Below, piece after piece: positions 1-7,648 of a stretch of 61,431 nt of DNA. Origin of the DNA: Dehalococcoidia bacterium (GTDB taxonomy: Bacteria > Chloroflexota > Dehalococcoidia > Tepidiformales > Tepidiformaceae). A model generated the notes under the pieces. It saw only the letters and a list, made by a program, of their open reading frames with translations, was not told where the DNA came from and did not search any database. The stretch is from NCBI GenBank assembly GCA_020850615.1, contig JADZEI010000037.1:1-61431 (forward strand). The letters run 5' to 3'. The translations under genes and the position numbers were made by a program. The first letter of the stretch is position 1; each line of letters begins with the position of its first letter.

Positions 1-72
1 CACCACGTCCGCCCGGTACTCCGGCGTGAACGACCGCCGTCGCCGGCGTCCCTTGCTCTCCGTTTCTGACAT
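1..72 (-). CDS. IS3-family transposase OrfA, N-terminal fragment
   Basis: Only 24 codons are visible. The ATG at 72 is preceded by a GGAGAAGG ribosome site. The peptide starts MSETESKG, followed by an Arg-rich run and RRSFTPEYRADVV. That run matches the start of the helix-turn-helix domain (FTPEFK.EVV) of IS3-family OrfA proteins, which bind the element's terminal repeats. The gene runs off the left edge, so it cannot be said whether the transposase is intact. Confidence 0.75.
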   Translation of the reverse strand, partial: MSETESKGRRRRRSFTPEYRADVV

Positions 73-126
73 CCTTCTCCGACCTCCCCGGTCATCTTGG
101 ATGTCCGCCATTTCGGGGCAAGCCCA
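1..126 (-). mobile_element. IS3-family insertion sequence, left end (partial)
   Basis: The stretch holds the 5' end of a transposase orfA-like gene on the minus strand. On that strand it is bounded by TGGGCTTGCCCC followed by TGGCGGACA, which resembles an IS3-family terminal inverted repeat ending near 126. Just outside, CAAGCCCA is directly repeated (119-134), which could be part of the target junction. The rest of the element lies beyond position 1. The family assignment rests on the transposase N-terminus; the exact boundary is an inference. Confidence 0.6.
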
Positions 127-148
127 CAAGCCCACACGTCCGACCGGC

Positions 149-176
149 GTGAACCGTGAATCGTGAACCGTGAACT
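149..176. repeat. Heptanucleotide repeat, unit GTGAAYY, 4 units
   Basis: Four head-to-tail 7-mers: GTGAACC, GTGAATC, GTGAACC, GTGAACT. The last unit overlaps the trmD stop codon (minus strand, 175-177). The first 26 bases recur exactly at 49598, beside the stop of an unrelated gene. One of about ten such arrays in this window. Confidence 0.85.
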
Positions 177-855
177 ACGGCAGGAGGTCGGGCCGCCGGG
201 CGCGCGTGCGCTCCACCCGCTGGGCCTTCTTCCACTTCTCGATGTTGGCGTGGTGGCCGGAGAGGAGGACGTCGGGGACCTGCCAGCCGCGGTATTCGGC
301 GGGGCGGGTGTACTGGGGGTGTTCGAGCAGGCCGTCGGCGAAGGACTCGTCCTCGGGCGAGACTTCGTCCCCGAGCGCACCGGGGATGTGCCGCGCGACG
401 GCATCGATGAGCACCATGGCGGGGAGCTCGCCGCCGGTGAGGATGTAGTCGCCGATGGAGATCTCGCGGTCCACGCAGTGCTCGACGAAGCGCTCGTCGA
501 CGCCTTCGTAGCGGCCGCAGACGAGGATGAGGCGGGGTTCGGTGGCGAGCTCGCGGACGATGGCGTCGGTCAGGACTTCGCCCTGGGGCGAGAGGTAGAC
601 GACGAGGCCGGGTTCGGCGGCCCGTGCGCGGACGTGCTGGAGGGCGGCGTCGAGGACATCGACGCGCATGACCATGCCCTGCCCGCCACCGAAGGGGTAG
701 TCGTCGACGCTGCGGTGCTTGTCGGTGGCGTGCTCGCGGATGTCGTGGACCTGGAGGTCGAGGAGGTCGGCGTCGCGGGCGCGCTTGATGATCGACACAT
801 CGAGCGGTCCGCCGTCGAAGGCAGGGGGAAAGAGGGTCAGGACATCGATGCGCAC
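175..855 (-). CDS. trmD: tRNA (guanine-N1-)-methyltransferase TrmD
   Basis: Methylates G37 at N1 in tRNAs reading CNN codons, using S-adenosylmethionine, and so prevents frameshifting. The protein is 226 residues if it starts at the GTG at 855, giving [15 protein letters not shown], the normal TrmD beginning. A longer frame to 978 adds 41 residues unlike the family. Visible motifs are [11 protein letters not shown], the SAM-pocket [10 protein letters not shown] and the trefoil-knot signature [20 protein letters not shown]. It is a little shorter than the 240-250 residues typical of the family because the C-terminal helix is short. It stands alone here, without the usual rimM/rplS neighbours. 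A heptamer repeat touches its stop codon. Confidence 0.95.
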   Translation of the reverse strand: MRIDVLTLFPPAFDGGPLDVSIIKRARDADLLDLQVHDIREHATDKHRSVDDYPFGGGQGMVMRVDVLDAALQHVRARAAEPGLVVYLSPQGEVLTDAIVRELATEPRLILVCGRYEGVDERFVEHCVDREISIGDYILTGGELPAMVLIDAVARHIPGALGDEVSPEDESFADGLLEHPQYTRPAEYRGWQVPDVLLSGHHANIEKWKKAQRVERTRARRPDLLP

Positions 856-981
856 GGGGGTCGATTGTGGAGGGGCGGGTGCCGAGTGTCGATTTGGGTG
901 GGCTGCGCGGAGCGGGGTGGGCTCGGGGACTTGGTCCGTAGCGAGCGTCACAGACGCGGTGAGACGCGCGTGCTGCACTTG

Positions 982-1001
982 GATGTAGCGAGTGTTACAT
1001 C
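982..1001. promoter_or_regulatory. Candidate operator: inverted repeat GATGTA-N8-TACATC
   Basis: A perfect 6-base inverted repeat with an 8-base centre, 18 bases upstream of the acetyltransferase start at 1020. The size and place suit a dimeric repressor site, but nothing identifies a cognate regulator. It could also be a chance palindrome. Confidence 0.3.
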
Positions 1002-1019
1002 AAAGCGGGAGGAGAGGTG

Positions 1020-1565
1020 ATGGAACTGACGAGCCGGGTTGCGACGATGGCGGACGTGCCGGTGTTGGAGCGGCTGGTGAATGCGGCGATCGGTGAACTT
1101 CAGAAGGGGTTCCTGGACGAGCGGCAGATCCCGGCGAGCCGGCTGATCATGGGGCTGGACCTGCAGCTCATCGCGGATGGGACGTACTTCGTGGTGGAGT
1201 GTGGGGACGTGGTGGCCGGGTGTGGGGGCTGGAGCCGCCGGAAGGCGCTCTTCGGGGCGGGCCATGCTGGCGGGCGGGACTTGAGCCTGCTCGACCCGGC
1301 GAGAGACGCCGCGCGCGTGCGGGCCATGTACACGGATCCGGCGTTCGCGCGGCGCGGTGTGGCGCGGCTGATCCTGTGGCGGTGTGTGGCGGCCGCGCGG
1401 GCGGAGGGGTTCCAGCGCCTGGAACTGGTGGCGACAATGGCGGGTCGGCCGCTCTATGAGGCGTTCGGGTTTTCGGCGATCGAGGAGATGGTGGAGTGGC
1501 CGGCCGGGGTGGCGGTGCCGGTGACGCGGATGGGAATGGGGATGGAGATGGTTGTGGCGGCGTGA
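1020..1565 (+). CDS. GNAT-family N-acetyltransferase
   Basis: A 181-residue acetyl-CoA-dependent acetyltransferase with unknown acceptor. The GNAT core is recognisable: an acetyl-CoA binding stretch VRAMYTDPAFARRGVARLIL (around 96-115) with the motif-A pattern R/Q-x-x-G-x-G/A, and a closing LYEAFGFSAIEE (LYExxGF). The start is either GTG 1017 or ATG 1020. ATG has AGGAG five bases upstream and is preferred. The gene is oriented away from trmD. An inverted repeat lies just upstream. Confidence 0.85.
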   Translation: MELTSRVATMADVPVLERLVNAAIGELQKGFLDERQIPASRLIMGLDLQLIADGTYFVVECGDVVAGCGGWSRRKALFGAGHAGGRDLSLLDPARDAARVRAMYTDPAFARRGVARLILWRCVAAARAEGFQRLELVATMAGRPLYEAFGFSAIEEMVEWPAGVAVPVTRMGMGMEMVVAA

Positions 1566-1658
1566 CGCGATTGGGGATTCTCGGTTTTCGGTTTTCCCCC
1601 GGTGCGTGGTGCTGACGGCGGGCATGGGGCGAAGTGGGCGGATGGCCGACGCGGCGGG

Positions 1659-1752
1659 TCGAGCGCTGCGTTGCCGCCCTGGCGGCATCGGGTGTTGGTG
1701 GCTGGCGTGGCGCGGGATGGGCTGGCGCCCGCGCCCACGAGGGGCGCGGCTA
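1659..1752 (-). repeat. Dispersed repeat family B, copy 1
   Basis: On the minus strand it reads GTAGCC, then GCCCCTCGTGGGC, then about 50 bases later a GCCGCC...GCGGCAACGCAGCGC block. The same two blocks in the same order and orientation occur at 27863 and 32228. All copies are intergenic. Confidence 0.6.
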
Positions 1753-1800
1753 CGCTTTCGGCGTCGGTGGTGTGGGATGGCGGCGTGGGTGGTGGGTGGA

Positions 1801-1821
1801 CTGGTAGCTGAAAGCTGGTGG
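1801..1821. repeat. Heptanucleotide repeat CTGGTAG/CTGAAAG/CTGGTGG
   Basis: Three consecutive 7-mers sharing the frame CTGxxxG. They end seven bases from the stop codon of the minus-strand moaB-like gene (1829). This follows the window-wide habit of 7-bp arrays at gene ends. Confidence 0.6.
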
Positions 1822-1828
1822 CGGCGGG

Positions 1829-2338
1829 TCAAGTCGAGGCGCCGCGGTCGGATTCGGTGCGGTGTTCGACCGCATCACCGAGGAGCTGGGCGATATGGGG
1901 GACGAGCGGGAGAAGGACGTCCATACCTTCCGCCACCGCCTTCGGGTTGCCGGGAAGGTTCACAACGAGGGTGCGCCCGCGGAGGACGGCGATGCCGCGG
2001 GAGAGCACGGCGAACGGGGTCTTCTTCAGCCCTTCGAGAGCGAGGGCGATGGGGATTCCGGGGACGTCGCGCTCGGCGATGTCGCGTGTAGCTTCGGGGG
2101 TGACGTCGCGTTCGGTGAAGCCGGTGCCGCCGGTGGTGATGATGACGTCGGCGGTGGCCTCGTCGCACCAGGCCCGGAGCTGCGCGGCGATGGCGTCGCG
2201 GGAATCGGGGAGGATGGCGCGGGCGACGACCTGGTGGCCGGCGGCGGTCGCGCGATCCAGGGCGAGCTCCCCACTGGTATCCTCACGCTCTCCCGCGGCG
2301 CCTTTGTCGGATGCGGTGAGGATAGCGATGCGGGCCAT
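1829..2338 (-). CDS. Molybdopterin adenylyltransferase-like protein (MoaB/MogA family)
   Basis: A 169-residue protein of the MoaB/MogA fold, which adenylates molybdopterin or otherwise acts late in molybdenum-cofactor synthesis. Signature stretches are [13 protein letters not shown] at the N-terminus, the substrate-binding [19 protein letters not shown], and [15 protein letters not shown] near the end. The start ATG at 2338 is supported by a -10-like TACCAT exactly six bases upstream with no ribosome site, which suggests a leaderless mRNA. A longer frame to 2488 runs through the dcw promoter and is unlikely. It probably serves the molybdenum hydroxylases at 45.7-55.2 kb. MoaB and MogA cannot be separated by eye. 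Confidence 0.9.
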   Translation of the reverse strand: MARIAILTASDKGAAGEREDTSGELALDRATAAGHQVVARAILPDSRDAIAAQLRAWCDEATADVIITTGGTGFTERDVTPEATRDIAERDVPGIPIALALEGLKKTPFAVLSRGIAVLRGRTLVVNLPGNPKAVAEGMDVLLPLVPHIAQLLGDAVEHRTESDRGAST

Positions 2339-2344
2339 GGGGGC

Positions 2345-2350
2345 ATGGTA
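2345..2350 (-). promoter_or_regulatory. -10 element TACCAT, leaderless start of the moaB-like gene
   Basis: TACCAT on the minus strand lies six bases before the ATG at 2338. Transcription would begin at or next to the start codon. No convincing -35 box is seen. Confidence 0.5.
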
Positions 2351-2409
2351 GCGCCCTAAGGGTAAACCCGCGTCGCGCAGAGATAACACGGAATCGCGAT
2401 GAATTGTGC

Positions 2410-2438
2410 TTGACAGGGGTAGTGGCCCTTCATACTCT
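2410..2438 (+). promoter_or_regulatory. Promoter of the dcw operon
   Basis: A perfect -35 TTGACA (2410-2415), a 17-base spacer and a -10 TACTCT (2433-2438). The expected start is near 2445, inside the MraZ-box repeats. It is the best sigma-70-type promoter in the window. Confidence 0.85.
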
Positions 2439-2441
2439 GCG

Positions 2442-2467
2442 CTGGGGGAAAAGTGGGGGATTGTGGA
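2442..2467 (+). promoter_or_regulatory. MraZ box (TGGGG repeats)
   Basis: Three related units, CTGGGGG, GTGGGGG and GTGGAGA, are spaced 11 and 10 bases apart just downstream of the dcw promoter. MraZ is known to bind direct repeats of this kind with about one helical turn spacing and to control its own operon. The placement over the predicted transcription start fits autoregulation. Confidence 0.7.
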
Positions 2468-2536
2468 GAACCAACCCCTCTCTGACACCTATCCGGGGGA
2501 TGGTGGGGCACCGCCACCCTGAAAACGAGGGTCATC

Positions 2537-3001
2537 GTGGAGTTCTTCGGCTACCAGGAGTACTCCATGGACGACCGGAACCGGGTCCCGATCCCGCCGG
2601 GGTACCGCGAGGCGTTCGGCATGAAAGCCATGCTGGTGCCAGGCGCAGACCGGGTGGTCGAGATCTACACCGAGGAGGGGTGGGCGAAGCGGGCCGAGCC
2701 ACTCCAGCGCCTTTCGATGACGAACCGCGACGCGCGGCGCCGGGTGCGAGCGTTCTACGCGAACTCGACACCGATTGCGCCGGACACGCAGGGGCGGCTC
2801 ACGCTGCCGCAGCGGTTCGTGGACTACGCCGGGATCGAGGGCGACCGGAAAGTGGTGGTGCTGGGCAACCGGACCCACCTGGAGGTTTGGGCGAAGAGCG
2901 CCTGGGATGCCGAGAACGAGGAGCTGGAAGGCTCCGGGTTCGGGCTCCTGGACGACCCTTCGGTGTTCGAAGTTCCAGAGACCACGGGAGAGGAGGGGTA
3001 G
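2537..3001 (+). CDS. mraZ: Transcriptional regulator MraZ
   Basis: A 154-residue AbrB-type DNA-binding protein that opens the dcw operon and represses it by binding TGGG repeats upstream. Two SpoVT/AbrB-like halves are visible: MDDRNRVPIPPGYREAF (about 10-26) and DTQGRLTLPQRFVDYAGI (about 84-101). The conserved D-x-R/Q-G-R pattern is present in the second half and altered (DDRNRV) in the first. The start is GTG 2537, with GAGGG a few bases before it. Its stop is followed two bases later by the rsmH ATG. A box of matching repeats lies at 2442-2467. Confidence 0.93.
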   Translation: MEFFGYQEYSMDDRNRVPIPPGYREAFGMKAMLVPGADRVVEIYTEEGWAKRAEPLQRLSMTNRDARRRVRAFYANSTPIAPDTQGRLTLPQRFVDYAGIEGDRKVVVLGNRTHLEVWAKSAWDAENEELEGSGFGLLDDPSVFEVPETTGEEG

Positions 3002-3002
3002 C

Positions 3003-3968
3003 ATGATCGTTATGACCAATACCCCGACGCACGTCCCGGTCCTCCTGGAAGAAACGATGCACTACCTGGCCGTGCGGCCGGGTGGGACCTACATCGACTG
3101 CACCACCGGGCTCGGTGGGCACAGCGAAGCGATCGCCAGCCGGATGGGCGAAGACGGCCGGCTGTTGTGCCTGGACCAGGACCGCGAGGCGCTGGGGTTC
3201 GCGCGTGCAAGGTTGGCTCCGTTTGGGAGGCGGGTCAGCTTTGTCCACGCGAACTTCCGCGAACTCGCCTCCGTGGCGAAGGCGGAAGGATTCGACCAGG
3301 TGGATGGCATCCTGATGGACCTCGGGGTGTCGTCGCTGCAGTTCGGGAAGGCCGAACGCGGGTTCATGTTCGGGCTGGAAGGCCCGCTGGACATGCGGAT
3401 GGACCCGGACAGCGGCGGCGAGACGGCGGGGGACATCGTCAACACCTGGGACGAGGTGTCGCTGGCGCGGCTCTTCTTCGAATACGGAGAAGAGCGGCAA
3501 TCGCGACGGATCGCCGCGGCGGTCGTGCGTGCACGGCCGTTGACGACGACCTGGGAGCTCGCCAGAGCCGTCGAGCAGGCCGTGGGGGGCGTAAGAGGCC
3601 GAACCCAAATTCACCCCGCCACCAAGGTTTTTCTTGCGCTCCGGATCCGCGTCAACAGCGAACTCGACACGCTCGACGCGGCCCTCCCGCAAGCCTGCGG
3701 TCTGCTCGGCTTTGGGCGCGATCACGACGACGGCGGCCGCCTCGTCGTGATCGCGTTTCACTCACTCGAAGACCGGATCGTGAAGCAGTACATGCGGCGC
3801 GAATCCGCGGAGTGCCTCTGCCCTCCGGGGCTGCCGGTGTGCCGCTGCGGGCACGTGGCGTCGCTGCGTGACCTGACCCGGCGGGCCATCAAGCCGGGCG
3901 AAGACGAGATTGCCGCGAACCCGCGGGCGCGCAGCGCAGTGCTGCGGGCCGCGCAACGGATTCGCTAG
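3003..3968 (+). CDS. rsmH: 16S rRNA (cytosine(1402)-N4)-methyltransferase RsmH (MraW)
   Basis: A 321-residue S-adenosylmethionine enzyme that adds the N4 methyl group to C1402 in the decoding centre. The N-terminus HVPVLLEETMHYLAVRPGG and the SAM site DCTTGLGGHSEAI are classic, as are GILMDLGVSSLQ and PLDMRMDP. The C-terminal VIAFHSLEDRIVKQYM is diagnostic. ATG 3003 is preceded by GGAGGGG. It is the second gene of the dcw operon, in the normal order. A Cys-rich patch CLCPPGLPVCRCG near the end is common in the family. Confidence 0.97.
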   Translation: MIVMTNTPTHVPVLLEETMHYLAVRPGGTYIDCTTGLGGHSEAIASRMGEDGRLLCLDQDREALGFARARLAPFGRRVSFVHANFRELASVAKAEGFDQVDGILMDLGVSSLQFGKAERGFMFGLEGPLDMRMDPDSGGETAGDIVNTWDEVSLARLFFEYGEERQSRRIAAAVVRARPLTTTWELARAVEQAVGGVRGRTQIHPATKVFLALRIRVNSELDTLDAALPQACGLLGFGRDHDDGGRLVVIAFHSLEDRIVKQYMRRESAECLCPPGLPVCRCGHVASLRDLTRRAIKPGEDEIAANPRARSAVLRAAQRIR

Positions 3969-4053
3969 AACAACCGCCCCGGGGGGACGCCGGGGCGCCA
4001 CCGTAGCCGTCATTCCCGGCGAGGGCGCCGGGCCAACGAGGAGCTGGCGCGCC

Positions 4054-4491
4054 ATGGCTGCCATTAACCACCCTCTGCCGCACCACCGACGCCTGCCGAT
4101 CCCGGTCCGCCCGGGTGCGATCAACTGGTGGGTGATCGGTGCGATTGCCGTGTTCGGGGTGGGTGCGGCGCTGCCGGTCATCCAGAACAGCACGGCAACG
4201 AGCCGTGGGTTCGACGTGCAGCGGCTGGAAGCGCAGCAGGTGCAGCTGAACGGCGACATCCGCCAGATCGAATCGGAAGTTGCGGCGCTGACCTCTCTCC
4301 AGCGCATCGAGCGCCGGGCCGGGGACATTGGCCTGGTGCCGGGCAGCAACCCGATCTACATCGAAGTTTCGGAGCCGGGCCCAGCCCCGGCGAAGATCCC
4401 CGCCGAGTATCTCCCCGGGCCCGTCCGCGCTGCGGATGAGCCCGAACCCTGGTGGCGTTCACTCCTTTCGTGGGTGTCGCTGGGGAATTAG
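4054..4491 (+). CDS. ftsL: Septum-formation protein FtsL-like (single-pass)
   Basis: A 145-residue bitopic protein between rsmH and ftsI, the standard position of ftsL. A short basic cytoplasmic tail is followed by a membrane segment INWWVIGAIAVFGVGAALPV (about 26-45). Next comes a heptad-like region with LEAQQVQLNGDIRQIESEVA that could form the FtsL/FtsB coiled coil, then a Pro-rich C-terminus. FtsL joins FtsB and FtsQ to activate septal wall synthesis. Sequence identity in this family is always low, so the call depends on position and topology. The ATG at 4054 fits best; an in-frame start near 3910 would overlap rsmH. Confidence 0.75.
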   Translation: MAAINHPLPHHRRLPIPVRPGAINWWVIGAIAVFGVGAALPVIQNSTATSRGFDVQRLEAQQVQLNGDIRQIESEVAALTSLQRIERRAGDIGLVPGSNPIYIEVSEPGPAPAKIPAEYLPGPVRAADEPEPWWRSLLSWVSLGN

Positions 4492-4532
4492 CAGGTGGCG
4501 GGCCCGGGAGGGCCGGCCGGAGGCGCGTTCGG

Positions 4533-6278
4533 ATGGCACAGCAGCGAGCCAGTGGGACTCGTCGCGTGTGGGTGCCCGCAGCCTTTTTAGGCGCGTTTGC
4601 CCTCGTCATCCTCGCGCGCCTTGTCCAGTTGCAGATCCTGGAGCACGACGCATATGCGGCCCAGGCGGAGGCCGAGCTCCACGGGCAGGAAATCATCTAC
4701 GCGCCACGCGGCTCCATCCTCGACCGGAACGGGAACGTGATGGCCGTGAGCGTGGACACCTGGGATATCTATGTGAACCGGCACGCCTGGGAGAAGGCCG
4801 AGGACGCGAAAGAGGCCTCGGAGGCGCTGGCGCCGGTGCTGAAGACGGACCCCGCTTCGTTGCGGGCGAAGGTGGCGGGGCTTTCCGGGTTCGAAGTGGC
4901 CGTGGGCAGGGACATCGAGTACGAGGCGGGCAAAGCGCTGCTCGACAAGGGGCTGCCGGGCGTGAACCTGCAGTACAACACGGCGCGGGTGAACCCGGAG
5001 GGCGACACGGGCGCCAGCGTGCTCGGGATCATCGGGCTGGACAACGTCGGCCTCGCAGGGATCGAAGCGGCCTACAACGAGACGCTCCAGGGCAAGCCGG
5101 GCAAGGCGATCTATGAGCGGGACACGACCGGCGACCCGATCCCCTTCGGGCAGCACCTGACCGAGGAGCCGCGGCCGGGCAGCGACGTCGTCCTGACGAT
5201 CGACCGGTACCTGCAGCAGCTGGCCGAAAAGACGCTGGCGGACGCGGTGCAGACGCACCGGGCCGAGGGCGGCACGGTCATCATGATGGACCCGGCGACC
5301 AACGAGATCCTCGCGCTGGCGACGCTGCCGTCGCTCACCTACAGCAAGCTCGACCTGGGCGACGCGAACCAGCTCGAGCTGCTGAAGAACGCTGCCGTGA
5401 CGGACCTCTACGAGCCGGGCAGCGTGATGAAGGTGGTCACGGCGGCCTCGGCGATCGACGCAGGCGCGGTGACCCCGAACACGAGCTACTACGACAGCGG
5501 CACAGCGGACGTGTACGGCATCCCTATTAAGAACTGGGACGACCGGAGCTACGGCACGCAGTCGATGACGGGCGTGCTGGTCGACAGCATCAACACGGGC
5601 GCGATCTTCATGATGCAGGCGATGGAGAAGAAGGCGCCGGGTTCGTTCCAGCGATACCTGGAGGCGTTCGGCTTCGGGAAGCAGAGCGGGATTGACCTGC
5701 AGGGCGAGGGGACCGCGATCTTCCGGCGGCCGGACGACGACGGCTACTCGCCCGTGGATATGGCGACGCAGTCGTTCGGGCAGTCGATCAGCGTGACGCC
5801 GATCCAGATGCTGGCGGCGTTTTCGGCGGCGATCAACGGCGGGAAGCTGATCCAGCCGCACCTCGTGAGGGCGATCGTGGGCTCCGATGGGACGCGCACG
5901 GAGGTGCAGCCGAAGGTGCTGGGCCAGCCGATCCGGCCGGAGACGAGCGCACAGGTGCGGGAGATGCTGCACGCGGTAGTGGACTCGCCCGGCCGGTCGC
6001 ACCCGGGCAACCCGAAGGACTACGAGGCGGGCGGCAAGTCGGGGACGGCGAACGTGCCAGTCGGCGGTTCGTACAACGACACACAGATCGCGTCGTTCAT
6101 CGGCTTCGCGCCGCTGGAGGACCCGCAGATCCTGGTGATGGTGAAGCTGGACCGGAACGCCGACGGCAAGACCGGCGCGGCCGCAGCTTCGCCGTGGGTG
6201 GCGACGCTGCTCGACCAGTCGCTCCACTACATGAACGTGATGCCGGACAACCTCGAAGGGCAGGTGAGCCGGCGATGA
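4533..6278 (+). CDS. ftsI: Peptidoglycan D,D-transpeptidase FtsI (class B PBP)
   Basis: A 581-residue cell-division transpeptidase that cross-links septal peptidoglycan together with FtsW. An N-terminal anchor WVPAAFLGAFALVILARLVQ (about 12-31) leads into the PBP dimer domain with APRGSILDRNGNVMA. The catalytic triad motifs are present: S297-V-M-K300, S352-I-N and K502-S-G-T. No PASTA domains follow. ATG 4533 has GGAGG nine bases upstream. The last codons overlap the murF start (ATGA). In most bacteria murE comes next, but here it is murF. Confidence 0.96.
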   Translation: MAQQRASGTRRVWVPAAFLGAFALVILARLVQLQILEHDAYAAQAEAELHGQEIIYAPRGSILDRNGNVMAVSVDTWDIYVNRHAWEKAEDAKEASEALAPVLKTDPASLRAKVAGLSGFEVAVGRDIEYEAGKALLDKGLPGVNLQYNTARVNPEGDTGASVLGIIGLDNVGLAGIEAAYNETLQGKPGKAIYERDTTGDPIPFGQHLTEEPRPGSDVVLTIDRYLQQLAEKTLADAVQTHRAEGGTVIMMDPATNEILALATLPSLTYSKLDLGDANQLELLKNAAVTDLYEPGSVMKVVTAASAIDAGAVTPNTSYYDSGTADVYGIPIKNWDDRSYGTQSMTGVLVDSINTGAIFMMQAMEKKAPGSFQRYLEAFGFGKQSGIDLQGEGTAIFRRPDDDGYSPVDMATQSFGQSISVTPIQMLAAFSAAINGGKLIQPHLVRAIVGSDGTRTEVQPKVLGQPIRPETSAQVREMLHAVVDSPGRSHPGNPKDYEAGGKSGTANVPVGGSYNDTQIASFIGFAPLEDPQILVMVKLDRNADGKTGAAAASPWVATLLDQSLHYMNVMPDNLEGQVSRR

Positions 6279-7648
6279 GCGGACTGACGACGGCATTCGT
6301 CGCGCGGACGATGCGCGAGCTGGGGTACCGGGTCGAAGTTGGCCCGGACGTTGCGATCACGGGGGGAGCTGCGGATTCGCGGAAGGTGCAGCCCGGGAAC
6401 CTCTTCACGGCGTTCCCCGGGGAGAACACGGACGGGAACCTGTACGTGGCCGATGCCCTCCGCGCGGGCGCGGTCGCGGCGATCTGCGAGCGCGCGCCGG
6501 AGGGGCCCTGGCCCGCGCAGACGATCGTGGTCGCGCCGGATGCGACGCGGGCGGTGGGCGAGCTGGCCCAGGCCTGGCGGCGGCACTGCGCCACCCCGGT
6601 CGTAGGCATCACGGGCACGGTCGGCAAGACGACCGCGAAGGAACTGATCGCCGCGACGCTGGGCGCGCGATTCCGGGTGCACCGCAGCGAGGGGAACCTC
6701 AATTCCCGCGAGGGGCTGCCGCTGGCGCTGCTCACGCTGACGCCGGAGCACGAGGTCTCGGTGCTGGAGATGGGGATGGATAGCCGCGGGGAGATCGCCC
6801 GGCTGTGCGAAATCGCGGAGCCGCGCGTCGGCGTGGTTCTGAACATCGGGCTGACGCACGTGGAGAAGCTGGGCAGCGCCGAGGCGATCGCCGAGGAGAA
6901 GATGACGCTGCCGCGGAAGCTGCCCGCGGACGGCACGGCGGTGCTGAACATGGACGACCGGCGCATCGCCTTCGGGCGCGGCGAGGTGACGTGCCCGGTG
7001 ATCGGCTTCGGGCGGGACGACGCGACGGAGCTCCGCGTCCTGCGCACGGAGGACCACGGCCTCGACGGCGTGGACATCGCCGTGGCGTGGCAGGGCCGGG
7101 AGGCAGTCGTGCGGTCGCCGTTGCCGGGGCTGCACGTAGTGCCGGCGGCGCTGGCGGCGACCGGCGTGGCCCTCGCGCTGGGGATGAGCCTCGGCGAGGC
7201 GGCCGCGGCGGTGGGCGCGGCGGCGGTGGAGGGGCGGCTGCGGCGGGTGACCACGTCTATCGGTGCGACGATCCTGGACGACCGCTACAACGCGAGCCCG
7301 GCATCGGTCGCGGGCGCGCTGGAGCTGCTCGGGCGCCTGCCGGGGCGGCACGTGGCGCTGCTGGGCAAGATGGCCGAGCTGGGGACCTACGCGGAGGAGG
7401 AGCACCGCCGGATCGGCCGGGTCGCGGCCGCGAACGTGGACGTCCTCGCGACGTTCGGGGAGCTCGGCCGGGTGCTGGCGGCCGCGGCGCGGGAGGCAGG
7501 GCTCGAAGACGCGCAGTGGTTCGAATCGAAGGAAGACGCGGCGGCATCGCTCGCGCGCCACCTGCGGGCAGGCGACACGGTGCTGGTGAAAGGCAGCCGG
7601 AGCGAGGCGCTGGAAACGATCCTCCCGGTGCTGGAGGGCAACTCGTGA
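6275..7648 (+). CDS. murF: UDP-N-acetylmuramoyl-tripeptide--D-alanyl-D-alanine ligase
   Basis: A 457-residue Mur ligase that adds the D-Ala-D-Ala dipeptide to the UDP-MurNAc-tripeptide using ATP. Motifs are SRKVQPGNLFTAF (N-terminal substrate domain), the P-loop GITGTVGKTT (111-120), EMGMDSRGEIARL, VVLNIGLTHVEKLGS and DDRYNASPASV. These are MurF-specific and exclude MurE. It overlaps ftsI by four bases and mraY by four bases (GTGA), so translation is probably coupled. Confidence 0.96.
   Translation: MSGLTTAFVARTMRELGYRVEVGPDVAITGGAADSRKVQPGNLFTAFPGENTDGNLYVADALRAGAVAAICERAPEGPWPAQTIVVAPDATRAVGELAQAWRRHCATPVVGITGTVGKTTAKELIAATLGARFRVHRSEGNLNSREGLPLALLTLTPEHEVSVLEMGMDSRGEIARLCEIAEPRVGVVLNIGLTHVEKLGSAEAIAEEKMTLPRKLPADGTAVLNMDDRRIAFGRGEVTCPVIGFGRDDATELRVLRTEDHGLDGVDIAVAWQGREAVVRSPLPGLHVVPAALAATGVALALGMSLGEAAAAVGAAAVEGRLRRVTTSIGATILDDRYNASPASVAGALELLGRLPGRHVALLGKMAELGTYAEEEHRRIGRVAAANVDVLATFGELGRVLAAAAREAGLEDAQWFESKEDAAASLARHLRAGDTVLVKGSRSEALETILPVLEGNS

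Larger units (their letters stand above)
1566..1828. other. Intergenic spacer with repeats, no gene
   Basis: Between the convergent acetyltransferase and molybdopterin genes. It holds AAACCGA-type 7-mers (minus-strand reading) near 1576-1592, a minus-strand copy of dispersed repeat family B (about 1659-1752), a GTGGGTGGTGGGTGG run also found near 44726, and a CTGGTAG-type heptamer array (1801-1821) seven bases from the stop of the next gene. Confidence 0.7.

Noticed and set aside
4587-6296. A long open frame antisense to ftsI (over 560 codons)
   Set aside because: It is a shadow frame of GC-rich coding DNA. The protein is Arg/His/Val-rich, lacks any motif and lies fully opposite a clear ftsI. 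Similar shadows opposite murD, mraY, murC, mutS and coxL were left out for the same reason.
6275-7648. The Mur ligase after ftsI being murE
   Set aside because: EMGMDSRGEIARL, NIGLTHVEKLGS and DDRYNASPASV are MurF features, so the gene is murF and murE is absent.
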